Assembly (NCBI GenBank): GCA_002440745.1
Contig: DJVB01000039.1
Span: forward strand, 1 to 64,000
From: Bacteroidales bacterium UBA6267
Lineage (GTDB): Bacteria > Bacteroidota > Bacteroidia > Bacteroidales > UBA1556
Reading direction: 5' to 3'
Length of the DNA: 64,000 bases
Positions 1 to 7,077 of this stretch are shown here, in pieces. Each line of letters starts with the position of its first letter. Positions within the stretch are counted from its first letter, which is position 1. The translations under genes and the position numbers were made by a program. The notes below the pieces were generated by a model. That model searched no databases, had not been told where the DNA came from, and worked only from the letters and a program-made list of their open reading frames with translations.

Positions 1-61
1 TATTTTCTGTTTGACGAACGTTAGACTACGAAGATTTAGCGAAAGAATTGAAATAGAAGAG

Positions 62-95
62 TTTAGCCTCCTTTGCTAAAGCTTCGGAGGCTAAA
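62..95. repeat. Inverted repeat upstream of the RHS tip array
   Basis: Ten-base perfect arms TTTAGCCTCC (62-71) and GGAGGCTAAA (86-95) are separated by 14 bases. There is no T-run right after the stem, so it is not an obvious terminator. No gene is recognised from 1 to about 300; this hairpin and the one at 168-199 are the visible structures there. Confidence 0.6.
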
Positions 96-167
96 AGGAG
101 AAGTTAAAATATTTTAGCACTGAACCCCTGAATTTTAGCCATTTTTGCGCAGCGGCGGCCTTTTTTG

Positions 168-199
168 TTTACTTTTTTGGGCTGCAGCAAAAAAGTAAA
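168..199. repeat. Hairpin with A/T-rich arms and GCTGCAGC loop
   Basis: Arms TTTACTTTTTT (168-178) and AAAAAAGTAAA (189-199) are exact reverse complements around a 10-base loop that itself contains the palindrome GCTGCAGC. Its form recalls dispersed hairpins seen beside repeated genes in Bacteroidota; that comparison is from memory. In the plus direction the stem ends in AGTAAA, so it is a poor terminator. Confidence 0.55.
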
Positions 200-249
200 A
201 GTAGAAAAAAAGGAGTTACATTGACAGCTGATGATAATCCAAAATCTTA

Positions 250-257
250 TAACTTTG
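250..257 (+). promoter_or_regulatory. -7 element (TAacTTTG) before RHS tip 1
   Basis: Exact match to the Bacteroidota -7 consensus TAnnTTTG, about 50 bases before the ATG at 306. The other three cassette copies carry the same element at a comparable place (1660, 3915, 5810), but the leader after it differs here. Confidence 0.4.
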
Positions 258-305
258 CCGGACATTGATTTAACTACCATAAACAGTACTATTATCTCTG
301 GCCCT

Positions 306-1451
306 ATGCAAAGCACCTACACTCGCGGCACTACCTACTTCGAGCTCTCTAACCATCTAGGGAATGTCCTCGCCGTGGTTACCGACCGCAAGCTGGCACA
401 ACCCGATGGCGGCACCGGCGTCGCCTTCTACCTGCCTGATATCGTGAGTGCTACGGATTACTACCCAATTGGATTTGCTATGGAAGGTAGAGGGTTTAGC
501 TCGGATAATTATAGGTATGGTTTTAACGGCATGGAGAAAGACAACGAACTCAAAGGTAGCGGGAATAGCTATGACTTCGGGGCTCGGCTGCTCGATGTGA
601 GGCTGGGGAGATGGCTGGCAGTGGATCCGAAGTTTAAACATTCGGTGGGGTTTTCTCCTTATTGTGTTAATTTCAATAGTCCGCTTGTATTTAAAGACCC
701 AAATGGAGAATTCCCATTCCTTGTGATACCAATTTTAATAGGTTTATTAACTGTTCCAAGCGTTGCAGTTGCTCCTTCTTTAAATCCTGAACTTGACGCT
801 ATTGCAATTGAAGAAGCGAGGCAATTACAAAACAAATGGTTATTATTCTCGGTGCTTTCTGGTGCTGGAGGTTCAATGGCAGGTTATAAAGCTATTGCAA
901 ATGAACTCGGTAAGCAGTTTGCTGTTCAGTTTGCGCTGAATTTTGGAAATCAACTAATAAAAGGGCAAAAATTCGATGCTGGGGAAGCTATTCGAAATAC
1001 GTTAACAAATATTGATATTGGAGATGCTATTATTTCAACAATGGACTTTGATGCCTTTTCAACTTTTATCGCTACTTCAATGATTGATATTACTGCGCAA
1101 GAGGCCAAGGCTTTAGGCCTTGGAAAAGACGCTAAGAGTGTTAGTATAGACATGGTCTTCAATGCATTAGCAACCAAGACACAAGGCAAAGTACCACAAG
1201 GAAAGTATGCAGATATTGCTAAACGACTTATTAATGTTGTAGAAGACAAAGCAAAAGAGATTGTTAAGGAGTCTCTAAAAGAAAGCACAGAAGCTGATTT
1301 AAAAGAGTTTTCTAAAAAATATCCATTACAACTTTCCCCAACTATACATGAACCAGATGCATTATATGTTAATCCCGTTCCTATGGATCCACAAGTCCCA
1401 ACATCAGTTGAGTCAGTTGAAAATGAACCGAGTAATAATACAGGAGGGTAA
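306..1451 (+). CDS. Displaced RHS-repeat C-terminal tip 1 (putative polymorphic toxin)
   Basis: This encodes 381 aa from the ATG at 306; the frame stays open to 231. Residues 1-110 are an RHS-associated core of the Bacteroidota kind: YFELSNHLGNVLAVVTDRK near the start, then a YDFGARLLDVRLGRW-LAVDP block that normally ends the RHS shell. The rest is variable, with a hydrophobic stretch after NGEFP, an Ala-rich middle, and a Pro-rich end. No nuclease, deaminase or other toxin motif was recognised. The protein lacks the long YD-repeat shell and any signal peptide, so it looks like an orphan tip that would act after recombination with a full-length rhs gene, or a relic. The core is GC-rich and the tip AT-rich, a mosaic typical of these loci. 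A small membrane-protein gene begins 3 bases downstream. Confidence 0.75.
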   Translation: MQSTYTRGTTYFELSNHLGNVLAVVTDRKLAQPDGGTGVAFYLPDIVSATDYYPIGFAMEGRGFSSDNYRYGFNGMEKDNELKGSGNSYDFGARLLDVRLGRWLAVDPKFKHSVGFSPYCVNFNSPLVFKDPNGEFPFLVIPILIGLLTVPSVAVAPSLNPELDAIAIEEARQLQNKWLLFSVLSGAGGSMAGYKAIANELGKQFAVQFALNFGNQLIKGQKFDAGEAIRNTLTNIDIGDAIISTMDFDAFSTFIATSMIDITAQEAKALGLGKDAKSVSIDMVFNALATKTQGKVPQGKYADIAKRLINVVEDKAKEIVKESLKESTEADLKEFSKKYPLQLSPTIHEPDALYVNPVPMDPQVPTSVESVENEPSNNTGG

Positions 1452-1454
1452 GAT

Positions 1455-1646
1455 ATGAAAAAGATTAAAAACTGGACTAATATCCTTTATGAATCTTATC
1501 TTCCACTTGTCCTAGTTTTTACAGTGGTGCTATTTCTAAAGTTAATTAATGGAATTTCTTTTAATAAAAATGATATTATTTTTTATACAGTGCTATATGG
1601 AGTTTTTTTTGGATTGCGTTTTCTAAAGAACAAATACAAACTCTAA
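1455..1646 (+). CDS. Small two-helix membrane protein, candidate immunity protein of tip 1
   Basis: This encodes 63 aa with two hydrophobic segments (about residues 14-34 and 40-56) and a basic C-terminal tail. It starts 3 bases after the stop of RHS tip 1 and is preceded by GGAGGG, a good ribosome-binding match. In RHS and other polymorphic toxin systems the gene directly after the toxin tip usually encodes its immunity protein; the position and membrane nature are the only evidence for that role. No family was recognised. Confidence 0.55.
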   Translation: MKKIKNWTNILYESYLPLVLVFTVVLFLKLINGISFNKNDIIFYTVLYGVFFGLRFLKNKYKL

Positions 1647-1659
1647 TATTAAAATATTC

Positions 1660-1667
1660 TACCTTTG
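1660..1667 (+). promoter_or_regulatory. -7 element (TAccTTTG) of cassette copy 2
   Basis: Exact TAnnTTTG match. The following leader (CCCCTCACAACCAAACTC and onward) recurs almost unchanged at 3923 and 5818. It supports initiation at the ATG at 1692, because the TTG at 1665 lies inside the promoter element itself. Confidence 0.55.
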
Positions 1668-1691
1668 CCCCTCACAACCAAACTCAACCCA

Positions 1692-2837
1692 ATGCAATGC
1701 ACCTACACCCGCGGCACCACCTACCTTGAGCTGAGCAATCTCCCGATGGCTATCGGGATGGGAAACGTGCTCGCCGTAGTTACCGACCGCAAGCTGGCTC
1801 AGCCCGATGGCGGCACCGGCGTCGCCTTCTACCTGCCTGATATCGTGAGCGCAACGGACTACTACCCATTTGGATTTGCTATGGAAGCGAGAAGGTTTAG
1901 CTCGGATAAGTATAGGTATGGGTTTAATGGCAAAGAAAAAGACACCGAAGGCATGGGCGGCGGCGGTAGCACTTACGACTATGGGTTTAGGATTTATAAT
2001 GCTCAGATTGCTAAGTTTTTGAGTGTGGATCCGTTGACTAAAAAATACCCAATGCTAACCACGTACCAATTTGCTAGTAATACACCTATAATGGCAATTG
2101 ATTTGGATGGTTTGGAAGGATTGATTGTTACTATGCATATAGCTGGTGGTGAGCTTATTATATATAATTCAAATTGTGATGATAATCTTCAGAAAGGTTT
2201 GGTTATTATCAAAACGTATACTCACTATAGTGGTACAACACCAGAGCAGGCCGTCATTTTAAGTCGTAATAGTGGTTTAACTCACATGGGTGAGAATAGA
2301 AAATTAATCAATATTGACCCTTTGACTACAATAGAATCAACTACTGATAATTATGAATCAGAGCTAACTTCATTTAAGTATGAAAAAGGAAATGCAAGAA
2401 CACCGGTTAGTAATGAATTTGTTGCAAATAGCCATCTTCTTATTTCTTCTTTTGATTTATTTGACGCAGAGTCAATTGAGCCCCATACAATAAGTAGTAG
2501 TAAAACAATTTATCCAATAGGATATAATATTCCAATTACACAAACAACTACAATAACAACGACCATAGAAACTAAAGTGGAGAATATTATAAGAATAACA
2601 GCAAGCAATTATGATTCTAACGTACAAGATTTAGCATCTCAATATATGGCAAAAGGAATCACTGTTGAGATAGAGATTGAAGACGGACATGTAGGAACAA
2701 CTAATCTTGAACAATTCATGCAAAATGGAAATAATGGGATTACCTTAGAGTCATATACAAAAACGGAACAAACAGTTACAACTGAAACTACAATACAAAA
2801 TGAATTTAAAGATTGTAAAGATGATGATGAAGAATAA
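1692..2837 (+). CDS. Displaced RHS-repeat C-terminal tip 2 (putative polymorphic toxin)
   Basis: This encodes 381 aa from the ATG at 1692. The first 80 residues repeat the core of tip 1 at roughly 90% DNA identity, from the TYTRGTTY block through VAFYLPDIVSATDYYP to YRYGFNG. It then diverges to YDYGFRIYNAQIAKFLSVDP, the usual RHS-core end, followed by about 240 residues of unrelated sequence rich in Thr, Ile and acidic residues and ending in an Asp/Glu run. No toxin fold was recognised. One oddity is that the conserved HLGN motif is replaced by LPMAIGMGN through an in-frame palindromic insertion at 1741-1758. The next gene overlaps its 3' end. There is no shell and no signal peptide, so it is probably an orphan tip. 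Confidence 0.75.
   Translation: MQCTYTRGTTYLELSNLPMAIGMGNVLAVVTDRKLAQPDGGTGVAFYLPDIVSATDYYPFGFAMEARRFSSDKYRYGFNGKEKDTEGMGGGGSTYDYGFRIYNAQIAKFLSVDPLTKKYPMLTTYQFASNTPIMAIDLDGLEGLIVTMHIAGGELIIYNSNCDDNLQKGLVIIKTYTHYSGTTPEQAVILSRNSGLTHMGENRKLINIDPLTTIESTTDNYESELTSFKYEKGNARTPVSNEFVANSHLLISSFDLFDAESIEPHTISSSKTIYPIGYNIPITQTTTITTTIETKVENIIRITASNYDSNVQDLASQYMAKGITVEIEIEDGHVGTTNLEQFMQNGNNGITLESYTKTEQTVTTETTIQNEFKDCKDDDEE
1741..1758. repeat. Palindromic insertion inside the RHS core
   Basis: TCCCGATGGCTATCGGGA has 7-base arms and a 4-base loop. Tip 1 lacks it: the same place there reads AAC CAT CTA GGG AAT. The net gain in tip 2 is 15 bases (5 codons), so the frame is kept. Confidence 0.7.
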
Positions 2838-3837
2838 AGTAAAGTCATCAGGTAGATATCTGATTTTATTTATACTACTTTTTTTAATTAGCATTGATGC
2901 TCAGAATCAGAATATTGACAAATATATTGGTAACTTTAAGAACTTTAAAAGGATAAGAATTGATTCAATTTACTTAGACTCACTTTTCAATAATTTCAAA
3001 TCCGTTAAAGGTAAAAATGATTATCCTGCGGTAATTACTAGTAGTTTAGGTTTATATAATGAGGAATCAAAGATTTTGCCGCTTGGAATAATATCAAATG
3101 ATTCCAATGATTTGGTGTATTTATTTATGGCAGTTAAATCTGAAACCAACATAGTTAAAGAAATTCATGTCCAAGTAATTGGCTATAGTAGAAGCTTGAA
3201 TAATGTTGTAAAATCTTCATCAATAGGTAGCCGATTATTTATTAAAAAAGATGCATCAATTATTTTTATGGAAACCTCTCATATATTAGATGATACAATT
3301 TATATTTTTTCGAAATGGAACATTCCAGATATATTTGTTTTAGATAATTCTATTTATTCTTATAATGATTCTGGAAGCATTACTGGTTATCCAATAATCG
3401 ATGTAGAAAATTTAGAAAAAATGAGTTTTATTAAAATAATTATTGAAGATTCCATTAAAAATTTACCACCATCAAAGTTTTGTATAAGTAAAACGCCTTT
3501 GGCAAAAGGTACTTATGAGAGGTTAGCTAAGTTTGATAAAGACCAAAAACTATTACTTTCAAGAGCCATTCCCTATTCAAATAATAAGATTTTAGCAATC
3601 GCCATTACATATTATCAAAACACGAATGATTATTATCTATATTATGGCAAATGTTACTTGAAAAATGGGGTCTCAAATGGATATACTTGTAATAAAACTG
3701 AAATGCGAAAACTGACCAGTGATAATATAAACAATTGGAAAATTGAATTGTTATATACATTTGAACATATTCAGATAAACGTCAGTAAAGGACATAAAGA
3801 TGAAAAATGTATTGACATTGAAGTGATTAATTTTTAA
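2827..3837 (+). CDS. Secreted protein of unknown function, candidate partner of RHS tip 2
   Basis: This encodes 336 aa from the ATG at 2827; ATGs at 2821 and 2824 are in the same frame. The start overlaps the stop of RHS tip 2 at 2835-2837, so the two are translationally coupled. Residues 7-25 form a hydrophobic signal segment ending in DAQ, which suggests export to the periplasm. The rest is Ile/Ser/Asn-rich and AT-rich with no recognised domain. Coupling to a toxin-tip gene suggests an immunity or accessory role, but at 336 aa it is larger than most immunity proteins, so the function is open. Confidence 0.55.
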   Translation: MKNKVKSSGRYLILFILLFLISIDAQNQNIDKYIGNFKNFKRIRIDSIYLDSLFNNFKSVKGKNDYPAVITSSLGLYNEESKILPLGIISNDSNDLVYLFMAVKSETNIVKEIHVQVIGYSRSLNNVVKSSSIGSRLFIKKDASIIFMETSHILDDTIYIFSKWNIPDIFVLDNSIYSYNDSGSITGYPIIDVENLEKMSFIKIIIEDSIKNLPPSKFCISKTPLAKGTYERLAKFDKDQKLLLSRAIPYSNNKILAIAITYYQNTNDYYLYYGKCYLKNGVSNGYTCNKTEMRKLTSDNINNWKIELLYTFEHIQINVSKGHKDEKCIDIEVINF

Positions 3838-3914
3838 CATAGGGTGTAAATTTTATGAGCTTTGCAAGAGGTTTTACAAATGATTCCTTCAACTATAACA
3901 AGATAATTTTTTAT

Positions 3915-4002
3915 TATTTTTGCCCTCATAACCAAACCCGACCCCATGACCACCACCTACACCCGCGGCACCACCTACTTTGAGAAAAATATGCGATTAT
4001 AA
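3915..4002 (+). pseudogene. Truncated RHS cassette, copy 3 (promoter, leader, 18 codons)
   Basis: The cassette start recurs here: TAttTTTG (3915-3922), the leader with ACCAAACCCGACCCC, then an ATG at 3946 encoding MTTTYTRGTTYFE. After Phe-Glu the match to tips 1 and 2 stops, and the frame closes at 4002 after 18 codons. AT-rich sequence and the AbiE operon follow. The break inside the conserved core suggests that replacement or deletion brought AbiE next to the RHS remnant. Confidence 0.7.
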
Positions 4003-4033
4003 TTTCGATATAAGCTAATCTAATCAAAATATA

Positions 4034-4041
4034 TATTTTTG
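4034..4041 (+). promoter_or_regulatory. -7 element (TAttTTTG) before abiEi
   Basis: Exact TAnnTTTG match 29 bases before the abiEi ATG. It would drive the AbiEi/AbiEii operon independently of the truncated RHS cassette upstream. Confidence 0.5.
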
Positions 4042-4070
4042 TAGTTGATTTTATAGTTTAATTATATAGT

Positions 4071-4841
4071 ATGAATTTAGATTCTGGAAGTAAATTAAAC
4101 CGTTTGTTAGCCGCTTGGTTTCCGGGAAAATTGTTTTTTTCGGCTTGGCTGCGTAAAAATGGTTATTCCGACCAACTCATTCAGCAATATCGCAAATCGG
4201 GATGGTTTACATCTTTGTCAAAGGGTGTTTTTATCCGAAAAAACGACCGCCCCAATATTTTTGGATCGCTGACCTGTTTCAACGAACAATTGAACAAAAA
4301 CTACTATATCGGTGCACATTCAGCCCTTGAATTGGCCGGATTCAGTCACTTTATTCCCCTTGGCGAGAATCCCGTTTTGATGATTGGTCATTCCGTCAAC
4401 GAAAAAATACCCGGCTGGTTAACAAAAACTGATTTTGGTTTTCAATTGCATTTTTTTTCATCCACATATTTCCACAATCCCGTCTTGACGACCATTGCCC
4501 AAGACAATTATTTCGTTAAAATTTCCTCGCCTGAACAAGCTTTTATGGAGTGTTTGCTTTTAGCACCTCAGCATTATGATTTGTTAGGGCTTTATTTGAT
4601 AATGGAGCAACTTGCTACATTAAGGCCGGAGATTATTCAAAATATATTAGAACAAACCAATAACTTAAAAGTAAAAAGGTTGTTTTTGTTTATGGCTCAA
4701 AAAGCGGGGCACGATTGGTTTTTTAGGATCGACCGCCAACGAATAAACCTAGGAAAAGGAAAACAGCAATTGGTGAAAAATGGAGTATATTTGTCTGATT
4801 TCTTGATAACTATACCTGTTGAACTTCGTGATTATGTTTGA
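4071..4841 (+). CDS. abiEi: AbiEi-family antitoxin (type IV toxin-antitoxin)
   Basis: This encodes 256 aa. Residues 1-60 form an N-terminal winged-helix-like region (FFSAWLRKNGYSDQLIQQYRKSGW) as in AbiEi antitoxins, followed by the region around YYIGAHSALELAGFSHF that is typical of the family. AbiEi binds DNA to autoregulate the operon and counteracts the AbiEii nucleotidyltransferase without forming a stable complex. The gene overlaps the abiEii start by 8 bases, the usual antitoxin-first order. Such pairs serve in phage abortive infection or plasmid maintenance. It sits just behind the truncated RHS cassette, an accessory setting. Confidence 0.85.
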   Translation: MNLDSGSKLNRLLAAWFPGKLFFSAWLRKNGYSDQLIQQYRKSGWFTSLSKGVFIRKNDRPNIFGSLTCFNEQLNKNYYIGAHSALELAGFSHFIPLGENPVLMIGHSVNEKIPGWLTKTDFGFQLHFFSSTYFHNPVLTTIAQDNYFVKISSPEQAFMECLLLAPQHYDLLGLYLIMEQLATLRPEIIQNILEQTNNLKVKRLFLFMAQKAGHDWFFRIDRQRINLGKGKQQLVKNGVYLSDFLITIPVELRDYV

Positions 4842-5733
4842 TAAATATCGAAATCAGGTTGGGCTTCTCATTAGAATTCTTCCATTAATTTACAAAATTG
4901 AAGATTTCGCAATTCATGGCGGAACTGCAATAAATCTTTTTGTTAAAAACATGCCTCGTCTTTCGGTTGATATCGACCTGACCTATCTTCCGCTTTCCAA
5001 CAGGGATGAAAGCATCTTGAACATTCAGAAAAAACTAGTTGTCTTACAAGTTGAAATTGAAAAATCTATCTCAGGAGTTCGCATTATTTTTAAGAAAGAA
5101 GCCTTAAAACTCTTTTGCTCATGGAAAAACTCCTTAGTAAAAATCGAGGTGAATGGAATAAAAAGGGGTATCATCGGAAAAACAGAGGATTGGGAATTGT
5201 GTGCAAAAGCAACAGCTATGTTTTCGATGACAAGCAGAGCACGGCTTGTTCCTTTGTCGGTCTTGTATGGAGGAAAAATTGTGGCCGCCTTAAGCCGACA
5301 GCATCCCCGCGATATATTTGATTATAAGCACATGGAAATCAATTCGTTCGATTTGGTCAAAGAAGGTTTTATCTTTAATTTGCTTTCAACTGAAAAACCA
5401 ATTATAGAAATTCTTCAACCCAAACCACTGAATCAGGAGGCAGCATTAACAAATCAATTTATTGGAATGACCGATCAGAAATTTGACTATAACGATTATG
5501 AAATTGCAAGAAAAGATTTGATAAAAACAATACTCCGTAATCTCAATCAAACCGACAGAGAGTTTCTTATTTCATTTGAGTCAGGCCAACCGGATTGGAG
5601 AAAATGTATTGCCGGTGATCTGAGGATATATCCTGCCATAGAATGGAAGTTGCTCAATATCAATCTGTTAAAAACAAATAATCCATCAAAATTTCAAACT
5701 AACATCGACAAACTTTCAAACTTTCTATTATAA
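4834..5733 (+). CDS. abiEii: AbiEii nucleotidyltransferase toxin (type IV toxin-antitoxin)
   Basis: This encodes 299 aa from the ATG at 4834, which lies inside the abiEi 3' end (8-base overlap). The signature of the AbiEii nucleotidyltransferase family is present: FAIHGGTAINLF (the GG motif) followed by RLSVDIDLTYLP, whose Asp pair would bind metal. Downstream basic and aromatic blocks (VLYGGKIVAALSRQHPRDIFDY) also match the family. Related toxins transfer nucleotides to tRNA acceptor ends and halt growth. An alternative ATG at 4819 would add five residues. The catalytic motifs look intact, so it is probably active and kept in check by AbiEi. Confidence 0.85.
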   Translation: MFDKYRNQVGLLIRILPLIYKIEDFAIHGGTAINLFVKNMPRLSVDIDLTYLPLSNRDESILNIQKKLVVLQVEIEKSISGVRIIFKKEALKLFCSWKNSLVKIEVNGIKRGIIGKTEDWELCAKATAMFSMTSRARLVPLSVLYGGKIVAALSRQHPRDIFDYKHMEINSFDLVKEGFIFNLLSTEKPIIEILQPKPLNQEAALTNQFIGMTDQKFDYNDYEIARKDLIKTILRNLNQTDREFLISFESGQPDWRKCIAGDLRIYPAIEWKLLNINLLKTNNPSKFQTNIDKLSNFLL

Positions 5734-5809
5734 TAATCCCATAAAACTAACCTTTTTACAAGCGATAATCACTATAACCCTCTTCACTTTTTTACAAATG
5801 ATTTTTCCT

Positions 5810-5851
5810 TAAATTTGCCCCTCTCAACCAAACTCAACCCCATGCAATGCA
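5810..5851 (+). repeat. RHS cassette 5' end, copy 4 (promoter, leader, three codons)
   Basis: TAaaTTTG (5810-5817) is followed by the leader CCCCTCTCAACCAAACTC and CATGCAATGCA, nearly identical to copy 2 at 1660-1701. Homology ends after ATG CAA TGC. The frame from 5842 closes at 5943 with no RHS similarity, so this is a promoter and start codon left without its gene. The membrane protein at 5925 follows. Confidence 0.65.
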
Positions 5852-5924
5852 TTAAGAGATGTAATAATACTTTTTCTAAAGTTTTCCACTTGGAAGATAA
5901 TAGAAAAGTAAAAATTAATAATCA

Positions 5925-6203
5925 ATGTCCGTTTACTTACTAGTGATTGTTTCGATATTATCCTTGATACGAGCTTGGAAAGTCGATAATTATTACCGAA
6001 TGATTGAGAATCAAAGTGAGCGAGATATTCTCGGGTTTATCAATAATATTTCTGTTGATGATTTTTGGAAATTATTATATATTGTACCATTAGCAAGCAA
6101 ACCGGACATCCTTGACAAAAAGAGAGAATCAATAAATAGTTTAACATACATCATTTATATGCTAATTCTGACTTTTCTGCTTCTAATGGTTAATAATTTG
6201 TGA
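5925..6203 (+). CDS. Small membrane protein, possible orphan immunity protein
   Basis: This encodes 92 aa with an N-terminal hydrophobic helix (about residues 2-16), a polar middle containing DDFWKLLYIVPLASKPD, and a second helix at the C-terminus (about 72-90). Both ends would sit in the membrane with a soluble loop between. It lies 75 bases after the fourth RHS cassette remnant, where an immunity gene would be if its toxin tip had been lost. No family was recognised, and the immunity role is inferred from position only. Confidence 0.5.
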   Translation: MSVYLLVIVSILSLIRAWKVDNYYRMIENQSERDILGFINNISVDDFWKLLYIVPLASKPDILDKKRESINSLTYIIYMLILTFLLLMVNNL

Positions 6204-6407
6204 AACGATTAAATAAAAAAACCTTTTACCTTTTCAATTGTTAAATTTATCATCCAAAAGTATTATGAAACTCAACCACATACAAGCATCTTCACACACG
6301 GCGTTTGCAGTTTTGAGATTAGCTTCTTACAATTAGTTTTGAGACGAATTAAATATTTTTGGCTCTTCGCGAATTGGTAGAATGTGGACTTGATTTACGA
6401 AGGAGTT

Positions 6408-6797
6408 TTAGCTTTTATAAAGCTTTAATTCATTGATATACTTGTAATCCTTAATGTTAAGAGTAAACAATTCCAATTCGTAAGCAATGGCAGTAGCAGC
6501 TATAAAACCATCGGGCAATGCTAATTTGTGACTAAGCGAAAATTTTGTCATTAAGTCAAGAAAAATATCGCAAGTCTTTCGATCAATATTAAATAAGTTA
6601 AGATTTTCGATATCTTTATTTATCTGTTTTAACTCTCTCTTATTCAGCGCCCCATAAATTAGTTCTCCGGCAGTAATCGTACTGATGGCAATATTTTCTT
6701 GGCCGATTTTTTTAAGCTCATTTATGATTTCTGCATTATTTCGATACACAGCAATAATAACATCAGTGTCGCAAAGTACTATTTTTCTCTGTTCCAT
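6408..6797 (-). CDS. VapC-type PIN-domain ribonuclease toxin
   Basis: This encodes 129 aa, the normal VapC length. The PIN acidic residues are visible: Asp10 in CDTDVII, Glu45 in AGELIYGA, Asp96 in LPDGFIAATAIA, and Asp117 in LNIKDYK. The family cleaves specific RNAs (tRNA or rRNA loops) with bound magnesium. The antitoxin gene lies upstream and overlaps by 19 bases. With all catalytic residues present it should be active. Confidence 0.85.
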   Translation of the reverse strand: MEQRKIVLCDTDVIIAVYRNNAEIINELKKIGQENIAISTITAGELIYGALNKRELKQINKDIENLNLFNIDRKTCDIFLDLMTKFSLSHKLALPDGFIAATAIAYELELFTLNIKDYKYINELKLYKS

Positions 6798-6988
6798 GAT
6801 TTTTGTCTAAGTGTTTTGGCATCGATATCGCGCTTAGCCCAAAGCCCTGCTGATTTAAAAAAATCATGGTCGCTTTGTCCATTTCTCGTTTTCACATTTT
6901 CTAATTCAACAAAATCTAACTGATTTATCAATTGAAGCAAAAAAGACAATTTGCTGCTATCTTTTAGTTTAAGAATTAACTGTTGCAT
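6779..6988 (-). CDS. Antitoxin partner of the PIN-domain toxin
   Basis: This encodes 69 aa. The first half (MQQLILKLKDSSKL, LLQLINQLDFVELE) resembles the short strand-helix start of small Bacteroidota antitoxins. The C-terminal part FFKSAGLWAKRDIDAKTLR resembles the flexible segment by which such antitoxins wrap their PIN toxin. It precedes and overlaps the toxin gene by 19 bases. The specific antitoxin class is not certain. Confidence 0.7.
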   Translation of the reverse strand: MQQLILKLKDSSKLSFLLQLINQLDFVELENVKTRNGQSDHDFFKSAGLWAKRDIDAKTLRQKSWNREK

Positions 6989-7026
6989 AATAATTCACTT
7001 TAAATGTTTCAATCATCGTATTGGCA

Positions 7027-7034
7027 CAAAAGTA
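7027..7034 (-). promoter_or_regulatory. -7 element (TActTTTG) of the VapBC-type operon
   Basis: The minus strand reads TACTTTTG here, an exact TAnnTTTG match 38 bases ahead of the antitoxin start. Confidence 0.5.
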
Positions 7035-7077
7035 TTAAAAATCAAAATGGAAATGGAAAAATTTATATTGAACCTAT

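Noticed and set aside
231..305. Longer start for RHS tip 1 at 231
   Set aside because: It would put the -7 element inside the gene, and the homology with tip 2 begins at the ATG at 306; the choice is not certain.
5842..5943. 33-codon frame from the ATG of RHS cassette copy 4
   Set aside because: After three cassette codons it has no similarity to RHS and overlaps the start of the membrane-protein gene; it looks like chance reading of the leftover start.
6360..6390. tRNA-like string (GGCTCTTCGCGAATTGGTAGAA)-type start near 6361
   Set aside because: It is reminiscent of a D-arm only; no anticodon arm, T arm or CCA region follows. The 6204-6407 gap shows nothing else.
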